A stretch of 64,000 nt of DNA from Lathyrus oleraceus (taxonomy: Eukaryota > Streptophyta > Magnoliopsida > Fabales > Fabaceae), in contig NC_066580.1 in the NCBI RefSeq assembly GCF_024323335.1, positions 140,792,188 to 140,856,187 on the forward strand. The letters run 5' to 3'. The notes beneath the pieces are model-generated. The model was not told where the DNA came from, did not search any database, and was given only the letters and a program-made list of their open reading frames with translations. Below are positions 53,823 through 64,000 of this stretch, one piece after another. How positions within the stretch are numbered: position 1 is the first letter of the stretch; every line of letters starts with the position of its first letter. A program made the translations under genes and the position numbers.

Positions 53823-55060
53823 GGCAAAAGAGGGATTAAAGCAAAGACTACAGTCTGAGTTGTCTGTACTTCATCAAGCTTTGTCGTCTGCCATCTCGAA
53901 AGATGTGATCCGTCCAGTCATTCTTCTCAGAAAGCAAGGAGTCAGGAGGAAAACTGATCATCTGTGAGTTATAACAGAATTGGGAAATGGTGGATGCCGT
54001 GTTCACATTGCCATTAGGATAGATCTTTCCTTTTGTGCGCAATTACCTCTTTCTAGGAATTGCCTCCCAATGTATTTGCCTTTTCAGGCGCATTTTCAAT
54101 CAATAAAAGTCGTTATTCAGATAAATAGCTCTTTTATTTTTATTTTTACTGTTTTGTTTGCAAAAATGTCCGAATTTTTGATAAGCATTGCATATAAAAA
54201 CAAGAAGGCTAAACAATAGCTTGCAGGATGACAAAACATTTGAAAATCATTTTGAATGTTGAGGACACTTGAGCGTATCTTGTCCATGTATCCCCTGGGG
54301 GCATTTTGTCGTGCTGTTTTTCAGATTGGCATCTGTGAGGACGTTTCCTCAGCAGATATTTTCCCCAAGCAAGTTTGGAAGCTATCAGGGCTATGTTCCC
54401 CTGCGGAGACGTCTGTGGATAGTGCCTTCTATTCCCCAACAGATCTAAGGTTTGCCTATCCCCAGCAGGCCTGTATTTGCCGATTTCCTCCCCGAGTGAG
54501 GCAGACTCATTGAAATTTATCTCCAACATTTATCCTATCTGTGGACTGAAGGATATCCCCAGCGGAGTTTACCTTTCCCCAGCAGCAGTGCTATTCTCCA
54601 ACATGAGTGAAAAGTCGTTGCTCTCCCTACAGAGTCTCCCCGCAGAGTTGGAGTACCCAATCAGTTTTGGCTCCCCAGCCGGAGTTTTTTTTCATCATTT
54701 TTGCATTTTAGTGATCATTGCATCCTCAAACTGCGTAGCATTCCCATTCAATATGGAGCATTACGCCATAGAAAAATTCAAACATATGCATTCATGTGTT
54801 AACCTCACCAGACCATATCCCCGGCAGAGGCGGATCATTTCATTCAACATCAGCACAGCAAGTCTGCTACTGTTGCTTTTGACAGCATTCAGGATTGATA
54901 TCCCCACAAAGGTTTATTACCTCACCCGTTGGTGACAGAAAGTTTATTTCTCCCCAGTGAGACCCCCAGCAAGTGGTCAACCTTGCCTTGACATATCTAA
55001 AAAATCGTTCTTGTGATACCGGTAAGTGTCATACTAGCACTCGCGTGTGTTTCTTTGTTT
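53823..55060 (+). other. Element F 3'UTR, middle part
   Basis: No gene. From about 54285 the strand is studded with CCCCAGC, CCCCTG and GGAGTTT motifs, the same theme as 26800-27200 in C. ORFs here are low-complexity readings. Confidence 0.6.
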
Positions 55061-55400
55061 GGTGTCGGTAAACACCATTGTTTCGGTGTCTGTAAACATC
55101 GGGTATTCTCCCCAGTCATCAGTAAATGTCTGGTCATCATTTTTGGTGTCGGTAAACACCATTGTTTCGGTGTCTGTAAACATCGAGTATTCTCCCCAGT
55201 CATCAGTAAATGTCTGGTCATCATTTTTTTGGTGTCGGTAAACACCATTGTTTCGGTGTCTGTAAACATCGGGTATTCTCCCCAGTCATCAGTAAATGTC
55301 TGGTCATCATTTTTGGTGTCGGTAAACACCATTGTTTCGGTGTCTGTAAACATCGGGTTTTCTCCCCAGTCATCGGTAAATGTCTGGTCATTTTTTTTTT
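55061..55400 (+). repeat. 84-86-bp tandem repeat, 4 units (F 3'UTR)
   Basis: Units start with GGTGTCGGTAAACACC at 55061, 55145, 55231 and 55315. Each unit contains three hairpins: GGTGT-CGGTAA-ACACC, CGGTGT-CTGTAA-ACATCG and CCAGTCAT-CAGTAA-ATGTCTGG (one T-T mismatch). Ogre 3'UTR repeats are known sources of satellite DNA. Confidence 0.92.
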
Positions 55401-55990
55401 GATGTCGGTAAACATCATCTTTCGATGTCGGTAAACATCGAGTCTTTTCTGCAGTCATCGGTAAATGTCTGATAATCCCCAGCTAGAAATCCCCAGTAGA
55501 GTCATCGGTAAATGTCCTATCTGGTTTCCAGTTGCAAATATTTGTTTTTTCCCTTAGTAAAGTGTTCCCCGGTCATCGGTAAATGTCTGGTCATGCTTTG
55601 TTTCCTTGTTGATAAAATCAAGATCCCCAGAAGTCGTCGGTAAACGTCTTGTCTGATTACACCACAAAGATTTTGTTCCTCCTCAAGTGAAGACGCCATC
55701 GGTAAATGGCCCAGTTTTCTTCGATATCGGTAAATATCGAATTCCCAGTTGCAGCAGCCATCGGTAAATGGTCTCGCTGAAGTTGATATCGGTAAATATC
55801 AAGTTTCTTTGAAACCACCATCGGTAAATGGTCTTGCTTCCTTTTACATCAGAGTTGTTTCCCAGCAGCCATCGGTAGATGGTCTTGCTGAAGTTGATAT
55901 CGGTAAATATCAAGTTTCCAGTTTCTAACCATCGGTAAATGGTTTCGCCTTTCTGAAGTTGTCAATGGCAGGCGTCATCAGTAAATGACG
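55401..55990 (+). repeat. Array of divergent hairpins with CGGTAA-type loops (F 3'UTR)
   Basis: Irregularly spaced palindromes with different stems: GATGT/ACATC (55401), TCGATGT/ACATCGA (55422), CAGTCAT/ATGTCTG (55452), CCGGTCAT/ATGTCTGG (55569), AAGTCGT/ACGTCTT (55631), GCCAT/ATGGC (55695), TTCGATAT/ATATCGAA (55720), TTGATAT/ATATCAA (55783, 55894), ACCAT/ATGGT (55817), AACCAT/ATGGTT (55927), CGTCAT/ATGACG (55973), and others at 55501, 55757, 55868. The loop is CGGTAA, rarely CAGTAA or CGGTAG. Confidence 0.88.
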
Positions 55991-56110
55991 TGGTTCTTCT
56001 TGTATCATATCCTGCAGAGTGCAAATTTCTACGGTTCTTGGTATTCAATCCCTGTTTACCCTGAAAGTCTGACAGCCGTTGCTCTCATCCATTCGGGTTC
56101 CCAGTTGATT

Positions 56111-56123
56111 GAATAGGGGCAGC
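56111..56123 (+). promoter_or_regulatory. Polypurine tract of element F
   Basis: GAATAGGGGCAGC ends exactly at the 3' LTR start TGTAACACC. Confidence 0.88.
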
Positions 56124-59100
56124 TGTAACACCTCAAATTTGCACCTACCTTTTGTACATACATTTTCATATTAGGTCATAACATAACATGGTCCACTGCA
56201 TAACATTGCATTGTCCTATTTGCCTCAAGTGCAAGCCAATCAAGAAATTAGGTCAAACTGGTCAGGAGATCAGTCAGTCAAGCAAGCAAGCACAATTCTC
56301 AAGGAGCCAAGGCCCTAGGGTTGGTCCAACATGTTCACATGACTTGGGGATCCATTTGAAGTGTTTTGGTCAAGGATTGGATGTTCAGAAGTCATCAGTC
56401 AATGCACAGTCAGTCAGAAACCCTAAAAGTCAACTGTTGGTCAACTGTCCATTTAATCAGTGATTTGATGCTTGGATTTGGTTTGAGAGGTCTCATTCAT
56501 GTCCATATAGTCCTCATATATCATGTCAAACACCATCATGGAGGAATTTGAAGCCAGATCAGAAATTTCCAAAAAGGGAAACTTGACCTGTAACTGAAAT
56601 TTACCAAAAATGGAAAGTCTTGATCCTCAAACTTACATCATGATACAAGCTTCAAATGAATTTTTGCCCAACATGAAAGTTGAAGATCTTGTTCTCCCAT
56701 TTCCAAAAAGTCCAAGAACTCTCAATTCCCATGTATGGTTGGCAAGTTATGATCAATTCATTTTCAAAAATTCTTGAACTTCAAAAGGCCATATCTCTCA
56801 AACCATTTGGCCAATTTGGGTGGGGTTTTTTCCTACAAGTCACATTTGATCCCCTCTTTCCAAAAATGTAACCATCATTCACCAAAACTTCACCAATCAA
56901 AATGGCATTTTTGGACTTGCATGAATTGATTTCAAGTGTGGTACAAAAGTGAGTTTCAAAATTAACCATTTCTAATCAATTCTACCAATCAAATATGTTC
57001 AGAAATCATATTTTGGTCATGTTACAAAGTCATTTTCGTGCAGTACATATAGCCATTCCTAACTTGCTTGAAAATTGGCCAAAAGTACATTTTTTAACAA
57101 CTACATCCCACCTTTTCATGGACTTTGATTTGTACTTTTAAACAGAGAATATAAAGATGATTTTCTGTCATTTACAAACCCTAGCAGCCATCTAACCACA
57201 TAAATCCACTCTCTCTCAAATTCCATCTTGCTTGCATTTTCCAAAATCAGTCAAAAAGCTCCAAAGAACTCGAGCAAGCCATTGTTTATTCACCATCCAA
57301 GCATCATTGTGGACACTTTGCAACCATATTTCCCCAACTGAAAGCTCCTTTCCTAGCACTGTTTTCAAAGAGCTCAGCCATGGCAGATTGATATTCTAGC
57401 AAGAACAAGCTACATTGAGCCAAGATTACTTCACCATTCAACTTGTGAAGGCTAAGTTTTCCTCTGTTCGAGCTTATACAAGCCAGAAAACACCCGAATC
57501 TTCATCTGCCTTGCAGATTTGGTTAGTATTCGATTCTCTCTATTTCCAAAACTTTGCCATGCTTAGTGTAGGTCTTAGTACCCTGATCATTATGAGCTTT
57601 GAATGGTAGAATTTGGTTAAATAATTAGCAAGAAATCTGGAAATGAAGATTGATGTTCATATGCTTTTTTGCTCGATTCTCTCTCAATAGCTTGTTACCA
57701 TGAAAATAATGCTTGAAGTTGTCATGTGTATGGTCTGATGGTTCTATTGGTGTACTCATTGATCATTTCTGGGAATGTTTGTTCTTGAGCAAGTGTTAAT
57801 GTTGAATGTTCTTTGGTTCGATTCATGATATATGTGATGTTTTGATGAAAATTGATGTTGGATTCTTACTTGCCATGCCATGCTGAACATTTCTGTGTAA
57901 CCAATTTGGAATTCTGGGAAATTTCATGAAAACACGATTTGGGGATGAAGGTTGTTGCTTACTGTTCATGAACCCTAGGGTTTCTTCATAAGCCTTGCCC
58001 AGAATTGTTGTTGTGAACGTGCGCATGGCACTGTACGCCATGCTGACCAATGAGAATATTTCATTCTCGCGACCAAAACGCGGCCGTTTTGATTAGTGAC
58101 CCCATAATTTCAAAAATGCCATCCGTGGCACATGGTTTATTGAAAATAAGTTATTTCTTTTCCATTTTAATTTCATTTGATCATCAAACTTTCAAAAATC
58201 ATAACTCATTCATGTTAAATCCATTTCTCATGGGAATTTTTGCATTATCTTCATCATGATCTCTACTTTTTTATCATAATTTTTCCAGAATTTTGTGATC
58301 AATGGATTTTAATTGGTATTAGGGTTTGTGACATGTGCTCATATTTTGTACACTTTGCCAAAACATTTGTGAAATGGTGATACTTTATCCAATGGCTCCC
58401 AAATTTTTTGTGCTTAAACTAGACACACTCATGGTGATTTTGGTGTAGAGTTTGTGAATTTATCATTGCTGGTTTGTGAGTTATGATTTTTTGAATTAGG
58501 GTGTGACAATTTGTGTCACACCATTGATGTCCAACTTCATGATTTTCATTACCATGCTTCTTGAACTCAAATTGGTTTGAATTTTTGCATGAATGTACTC
58601 TAGGATGTCTAGTTTACATGTGAATTTTCTTGGAATTATTTGTGGCATTTCCTAATTGTTTGAGATTTTCTCCCTTGTTTAGTCATATGTTGACTTTTTG
58701 TGACACTTGTTCCCATTTCATTTGTGAAATTCTCATACTTTATTAGATGGACATGAAATTTTACATGAGATAACTAGACATCCTCATCTTTGCCATGGTT
58801 TTAGTCCCATTCATTTATCATACATCATCTCTGACTTATGATTTTTCTAAGTTGATGCATGTTTGGTTGACTTCTTTGAGCATGTTCAAAATTGCTTTGA
58901 CTTTCTGATTTTCATTGACTGCCTTCCACTTGTCCAAATGAGATGAAATTTGACATGCTTACCATGCTGTGGGTTATGATTGATCATGATTTATTTGATG
59001 ATTTTTGGAAATGTTTAAGATTGCTTTTTGAGTTAAGTCTTGCTGTTGACTTCTATGAGTTTCTGTTTGCAACACTTTGACCTAAATTGTTCATGAAATG

Positions 59101-61094
59101 ATGATGATGATTGATATGAATGTGAACCCAATTGGTTGTGTTTCTTAATTGTTTGAACATGATTTTGGATGCTTTCCCTTTGCTGTTTTGACTTTTTCAT
59201 TCCTTTTTGACCCTAGGCTTGCCCTAGTGGTCTGTTACTCACCTTTGAGCTCATGTTTTCAGGTTGACCAACAAATGACCAATGAGACCAACTCTTTTTG
59301 ATTGAGCTTGCTTGATTATCATTGACTAACTTGCTTGTTTTGTAGGTGGCTTAGCTCACATACCTTAAGCCTTAAGTCTTGCACATCCATTTGCTTCTGA
59401 TTAACTGTTGATGTCTGTTTCTTTTTGCTTTGTTTGAAGTTGTATACTAATGTCTGCTTGACTATTTCAGGTGCTTTTAGTTGCTCAGTTCCTTGTGAAC
59501 TTTTGCTTTGCTTTGCTTGTATAAGCAATTTGCATTTAGGTATATTTCTAATCTTCATGTAGTCTGGAAGACCTGGCCTGTTACTTGGCCAGGCAACTGT
59601 CTGAAGTCCTCCTTAAGAGGCAATGTTTGTGGATGTTTAATTTTGTCCTTGCATAGAGTCAAAGTCCTCCTAAGTGAAGAGGCAATTGGCAGAACCCAAG
59701 GGATATGCAACCTATCCCCTGCTATTCTGTGTGTCATCTGTTTTGCTCACACCACTGTGTTGATGCATTGCAAATACAAACCCAAGATCTTGTACAATTG
59801 TACAGTTGAGTCAGTTTTAAATGTGTAGAAGGGTTCCCACTTTCTGAACCCACACATTCTCGTCTTGAGCTCTCCCAGGCCAGGGATAAGAGCTGTGAAG
59901 TCTTATCTTCACTCACCTTTCATGTGCTTCACCTTAGTCTCTCAATGGCAAGGTTAAGAGCAACATTTACCCAGTTCCAGAGGTTTGTTTGTTGAGGTTG
60001 ATATGACCCCTCGACTAAAACCTAACCCTTGCTTGAGCCACTTGTTTGTGTATAGTGTGTGCTACTTGTGCTTGTATGTTTGTTTGACTTGCTTCCTGTG
60101 CAAGTTAGGGTTAGTTTAGACTTACTTCCTGTGCAAGTTAAGTGTGTGTGTGGCTTGCTCCCTGTGCAAGTCACGACTAGGATAGGCTGGCTCCCTGTGC
60201 CAGTTAGCTAGAAACCTTAACTTAGGGTTGATTTTGCATGACAACATCTAGGCTCGAGTCGTAGTCTCCCTAGTGTTGTGTCTCCCTTTGTTATCTGGTT
60301 AGGCTAGTCCTTTATCCCTGCGTAGGGGAACTACGTCGCCCTGATCCTCATACCAGATGAGGTACGTAGGCAGGAGATGAGCTGATCTCTCCGGGCGCCT
60401 GTGTCTTTGTTTTGTCTTGTTGTGTGCTTGGAAGCTGATGTAAGTCCATCGAGTGGCATTCAGGTTCCAGTGTGGGTTTGTTGGTTCGGATGCTGATGTA
60501 AGTCCAGTGATTGGCGTTCAGGCTCCACGTTTGCCTCCTTGTGTGTGTTTTGGTTCGGATGCTGATGTAAGCCCAGTGATTGGCATTCAGGCTCCACGTT
60601 TGCCTTTGCCTGTGTTTGTCTGTGTGCGTGTCAGCCGAGCTACGAATGCTCTGATTCTCCTTCGTCCAAAGGAGATACGTATGCATAGGATGCGACATCC
60701 TAGCGAGCATGTGTCGTTTCCCCAGTCCGAACTACTTCGACTCTGATGTCTATGCCTGATAGACTAAGTAGGCCCAGGATGCGACATCCTGCCGAGTCAG
60801 TTTTGTCTGTTTTCTTGCGTCTCTTTCAGCCAGTGTGTGTGTGTGTGTGAGCAGTGTTTTAGCAACCAATTTTCCTTCCTTTTGTGCGTGGATCCCGTAG
60901 AGTACTACGGATGCGCAGGGGTGCTAATACCTTCCCTTCGCATAACCGACTCCCGATCCCATTCTCTTTGGTCGCGAGACCACGTCTTTTCCAGGTTTAC
61001 TCTGAGCGTTTCCTTTCCCTCTTTTGGGATAAATAACACACGGTGGCGGCTCTGTTGTTCTTGTTTTCCCGCCGGTTTTTCGCGTGATGCGACA
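56124..61094 (+). repeat. 3' LTR of element F (4971 bp)
   Basis: Near-identical to 38718-43687 (about 19 substitutions and 2 indels by eye, including one C deleted relative to 41826 and one extra GT in a GT run near 60840). It ends GATGCGACA before CTTAG. It contains the same hairpins and repeats as the 5' LTR. No genes. Confidence 0.96.
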
Positions 61095-61099
61095 CTTAG
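61095..61099 (+). repeat. Target site duplication of element F, right (CTTAG)
   Basis: Matches 38713-38717; removing F plus one copy restores LTR E. Confidence 0.96.
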
Positions 61100-64000
61100 C
61101 AACTACATGATCTTTCTTCAAATTTGCCCATGTAGCAGATGAATTTCACAATGCATAAGTCACAGGTTCAAAATAACAGCTTCACAATGATCATGTTGCA
61201 GATGAACAAAAATAGATCTTCAATGATGTATCAGATGAAGTTTCAATTCACAAGCACTTTGTTACATGAAAGTTGGCATTTTCCAAGTCCTTTTCATAGG
61301 GAGTGTGGCCTAAATTCTAAGTCCAAAAGTCTCAGATCCAACCAACAGTCCACACAATATGTTTTTTATGGTTTTTGTTCTTATCATGTACATTAATGGT
61401 AAAAGACCACACAAACAAACACATTATACACAAGCAAAATATATCAAAAAATATGGTCCAAATGGACAAAGTGAAAATAACATTAACATAAATAATTAAA
61501 ATGGTATGAATAATGGCAAATAAATAGAGCTTAAAAATTAAACTGCATTGAAAGTAAAGGAATTGAAATTAAATGTTAGTTGTTAATAAGTTAGAAGTTA
61601 GTATTGCTTTTTCTTTTTTTGTTTAAGTCATTCTTTGGAGAACACTCAACCCACTTATCACAAGCATGGATCCTTGAACCAAGACATCTTCCAAAGGAAG
61701 GAAAAAAGGCCAAGTTTCTACAGATACCATGAAAGAGGGGAGACTTACAATCTCACTAACTAGAACGCTATGTCTTTTGTGTCAAAATTTAGCGCTATGT
61801 TAAGAAATTGTAATTGGAGTTATGTAGAAGTCACAACTATTTGAGGCTAGGCAATAGAATTTTGGTGTTAATGCATGTTAGAGACATAGTATAATAAACT
61901 ATGCTCATGAAACATACCACACACAAAAAGAATATTAAAAAATGGATGCCTAATCTCATCCATACTTGTGTTGATTTTGCAATCAACTAGCCTTAGGATA
62001 TTGAGATATCATAGGTCTATGACATGAATGCATAAAGAAGGGGAATGAGATGAAAAGGGAGGGGAAATTGATATAACTCAAATTGGACAAAGGAGGACTT
62101 TTATCAAATTAAGATCATTCATTCATTTTGGGAGATGAAATGTATATTCCATCAATCCCCTAAATCTAATGATCTTAACTTAACAAAGTCAAATCAACCT
62201 TGACCAAGGCCCAACAACATAAGTCAAACTCACAAAGTTAATCAAAATGGCTCTACACAATTTATTTGACATTTATTAAATTAAAAATACTAAAAATAAT
62301 ACATTAAATTAAATATGGTTGGTCAATTTCCTAAATCCGCATCAAAACACCAAAGAAATGGCCATGAGATTTATCATAGGTCAAACAAGGTCAAAGGACC
62401 TTGGAGAAAAAATTTCAGAATTTTTGGAAACTTAAAAGTATTTTTAAACAATTAAAAATATTCACAAAATCAATTAAATCATGAAAAATATTAATAATGA
62501 TCCAAAAAATAATTTTAATTCAAAATATGAAAGAGGATTATATTTTAAATTTTTTTGGTGAAACTCTCATATTTTTTGGATCAATATTAAAATTAATATG
62601 AATTAATGAAAATCAAAGGAATTAAAATTAAAATCAAAAAATTAAAAATACGTGGACCACTTGATCTCCCTCATTAATTGAGGTGACAAATCAAGTGGTT
62701 TGAAACGCGCGTTCCACCAAACACACGAGTCAGCGCGCTATACCAATGGTAATAACAATGAGCGCTTAAGATTAAAACATTTCAAACTCATCTAATGACT
62801 CTGGACCTTGCAACATCATTGCCAAAGCAAAGCGTCAGTCGTCTTCTCAGGCGACCTTGGCCGGACTGGTCTATTCATTAACATATCATAAATGAAAATG
62901 GAGGACATGATATGAAAGATAAAATGGCGTAGATCACGAATATCACCTCAATTTTAACTAACTCCAAATATACAGAGATATATGGAGTTGAACTTTGAGG
63001 TGTGTCAACTGAGTTGCTTCGATTTGACCTCAAAGCAACTAAATCTTCTTGCCTACATTGGTAGGACTTCAGATAACCAAAGATCTAAGAGAATTGAGTG
63101 AAAATCAAAGAGAAGAATTTTTTTGGAAAATACCTTCAATGTTGTGTAAAACTTGATCTCTTTTGCTTCAATTCGTGTTTGATCTTGCTCAAGTAGCTTG
63201 CAAAAGTGGCTTAGGATTGGTACAAAGCTTTGGATCCTGGAGTTTTTGAATCTCCAAATAGTGAGATTCAAACTCAATTTTCAAATTAAAATTATCAAGT
63301 TTTCCTTTCAATTGTGAGGGTTTGAAGAGTGGAGGCAAAGCTGGCGCGCAAGGATCCTTTGAAATGAGCCCAGAGGGTGTCTATTTATAGCAAAATGGAA
63401 TGTTATTTGCACACTTGAAATTTTTTCCAATTTTAGCAATGCTATGTTCATGCTTGCATGGGCGTGTACAGGCCCATGAAGCAACTCAAATAAGTCCAAA
63501 ACCAACTATGTTGAGGTCTGAATGAAGCTTGAATGGCAAGGCAAAGTTATGTGATCACTTGAAGTTTGAATCTTGCCAACTGATACAGTTGTGTTTACAC
63601 CACATGAAGACCCCTCAAACTTCATCCAAAATGAATTAATTAGGACTCTTTGGAAAGCTTAGACCAATAGGAACAACTCTTATGTTAAACAGTTTTCCAT
63701 TTGGAACTTATATCATGGTGAATTTTGAGGTGGAAGTTTGGTAATTTCAACATGTTGAAATTTTTTCTAAGTGTCAAGTCATATACTTCATTTTTCGACC
63801 TTGCTTAACTTTTCATGTGTGCTCAAAATGAGAAACATGTCTTCATAAAAGTTGTAGATATTTCAAAGACCTTAAATATGGTCACCAATTTTACATCATT
63901 TGGATTTAGAATGAGTGAGTTATGCATTTTTGAAGTTGAGGAAAATCACTTGTTCAATGGTATTGGTCCAAAATGACCTATAATGTATCCTCATATCACA
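61095..64000 (-). repeat. Minus-strand family-C LTR E, right part (runs off the window)
   Basis: Continues E directly after F's target duplication and matches the C LTR in reverse (compare 63200-63300 with 22760-22860). Minus-strand TATAAATA lies at 63382-63389. At 64000 the alignment is about 0.9 kb from the LTR's own start. ORFs here are non-genic. Confidence 0.9.

Larger units (their letters stand above)
38718..61094 (+). mobile_element. Element F: full-length, young Ogre-like (Ty3/gypsy, Tat) retrotransposon, 22,377 bp
   Basis: Flanked by CTTAG duplications. LTRs of 4970 and 4971 bp begin TGTAACACC and end GCGACA. It has a PBS two bases after the 5' LTR, ORF1, gag-protease, an intron-like gap, RT-RNaseH-aRNaseH-integrase, a ~2.5-kb 3'UTR and a PPT touching the 3' LTR. 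Extra ORF1, aRNaseH, giant LTRs, the intron and the repeat-rich 3'UTR are all hallmarks of Ogre elements. About 19 substitutions and 2 small indels between the LTRs (~0.4%) point to an insertion very recent on an evolutionary scale. Confidence 0.96.

Noticed and set aside
55061..55400. CRISPR-like regular repeats
   Set aside because: Units are contiguous and repeated in full, with no unique spacers, and the context is a plant retrotransposon 3'UTR.
38718..61094. 5-kb segmental duplication (38718-43687 versus 56124-61094)
   Set aside because: TG/CA ends, PBS, PPT and CTTAG duplications show these are LTRs.

Overview
The window reads as repeat-rich plant nuclear DNA, most likely from a legume of the pea/vetch tribe (inference). 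The grounds are a 22.4-kb Ogre-like (Ty3/gypsy, Tat lineage) element with ~5-kb LTRs, several relatives of it, a SIRE/Maximus-type Ty1/copia element with an env-like frame, and an Athila-type 3' end. I see no host gene, no rRNA, no convincing functional tRNA gene and no CRISPR array. Nearly all remaining ORFs lie inside LTRs or are antisense shadows.

Layout. 1-3737: 3' end of an Athila-like element on the + strand (ORF, noncoding tail, PPT, 1.6-kb LTR). 3825-7310: truncated minus-strand Tat/Ogre pol plus 3'UTR. 7311-15120: 5'-truncated SIRE-like copia element on the + strand (gag-pol, readthrough-type stop, env-like frame, 3' LTR). 15121-16876: minus-strand piece of a Tat LTR (family C). 16877-21147 and 37268-37829: an old, heavily mutated + strand Ogre pol (element B), split by insertion C. 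21148-37267: element C, with GTTTC target duplication, LTRs and an internal deletion. 31378-34989: a minus-strand solo LTR (D, target duplication ATTAT) inside C's 3' LTR. 37830-38717 and 61095-64000+: a minus-strand family-C LTR (E), split by F. 38718-61094: element F, a very young full-length Ogre-like element (target duplication CTTAG, LTRs ~0.4% different by eye).

How F works. 5' LTR, a primer binding site, ORF1 of unknown function, gag-protease, a predicted 253-bp intron whose removal puts protease and RT in one frame, RT-RNaseH-archaeal-type RNaseH-integrase, a long structured 3'UTR, PPT, 3' LTR. Only a 1-bp frameshift near the integrase C-terminus visibly breaks it.

Most notable signal. 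The 3'UTRs and LTRs of the Ogre-like elements contain arrays of short hairpins whose loops are conserved while the stem sequences change in a complementary way: (i) two-tier hairpins, several with GNRA loops, just after the integrase stop in F, C and the minus fragment; (ii) more than 20 hairpins with a CGGTAA-type loop at 55061-55990; (iii) smaller sets in the LTRs. Complementary change in the stems suggests selection on RNA or single-strand DNA structure. I do not know of a description of these arrays.
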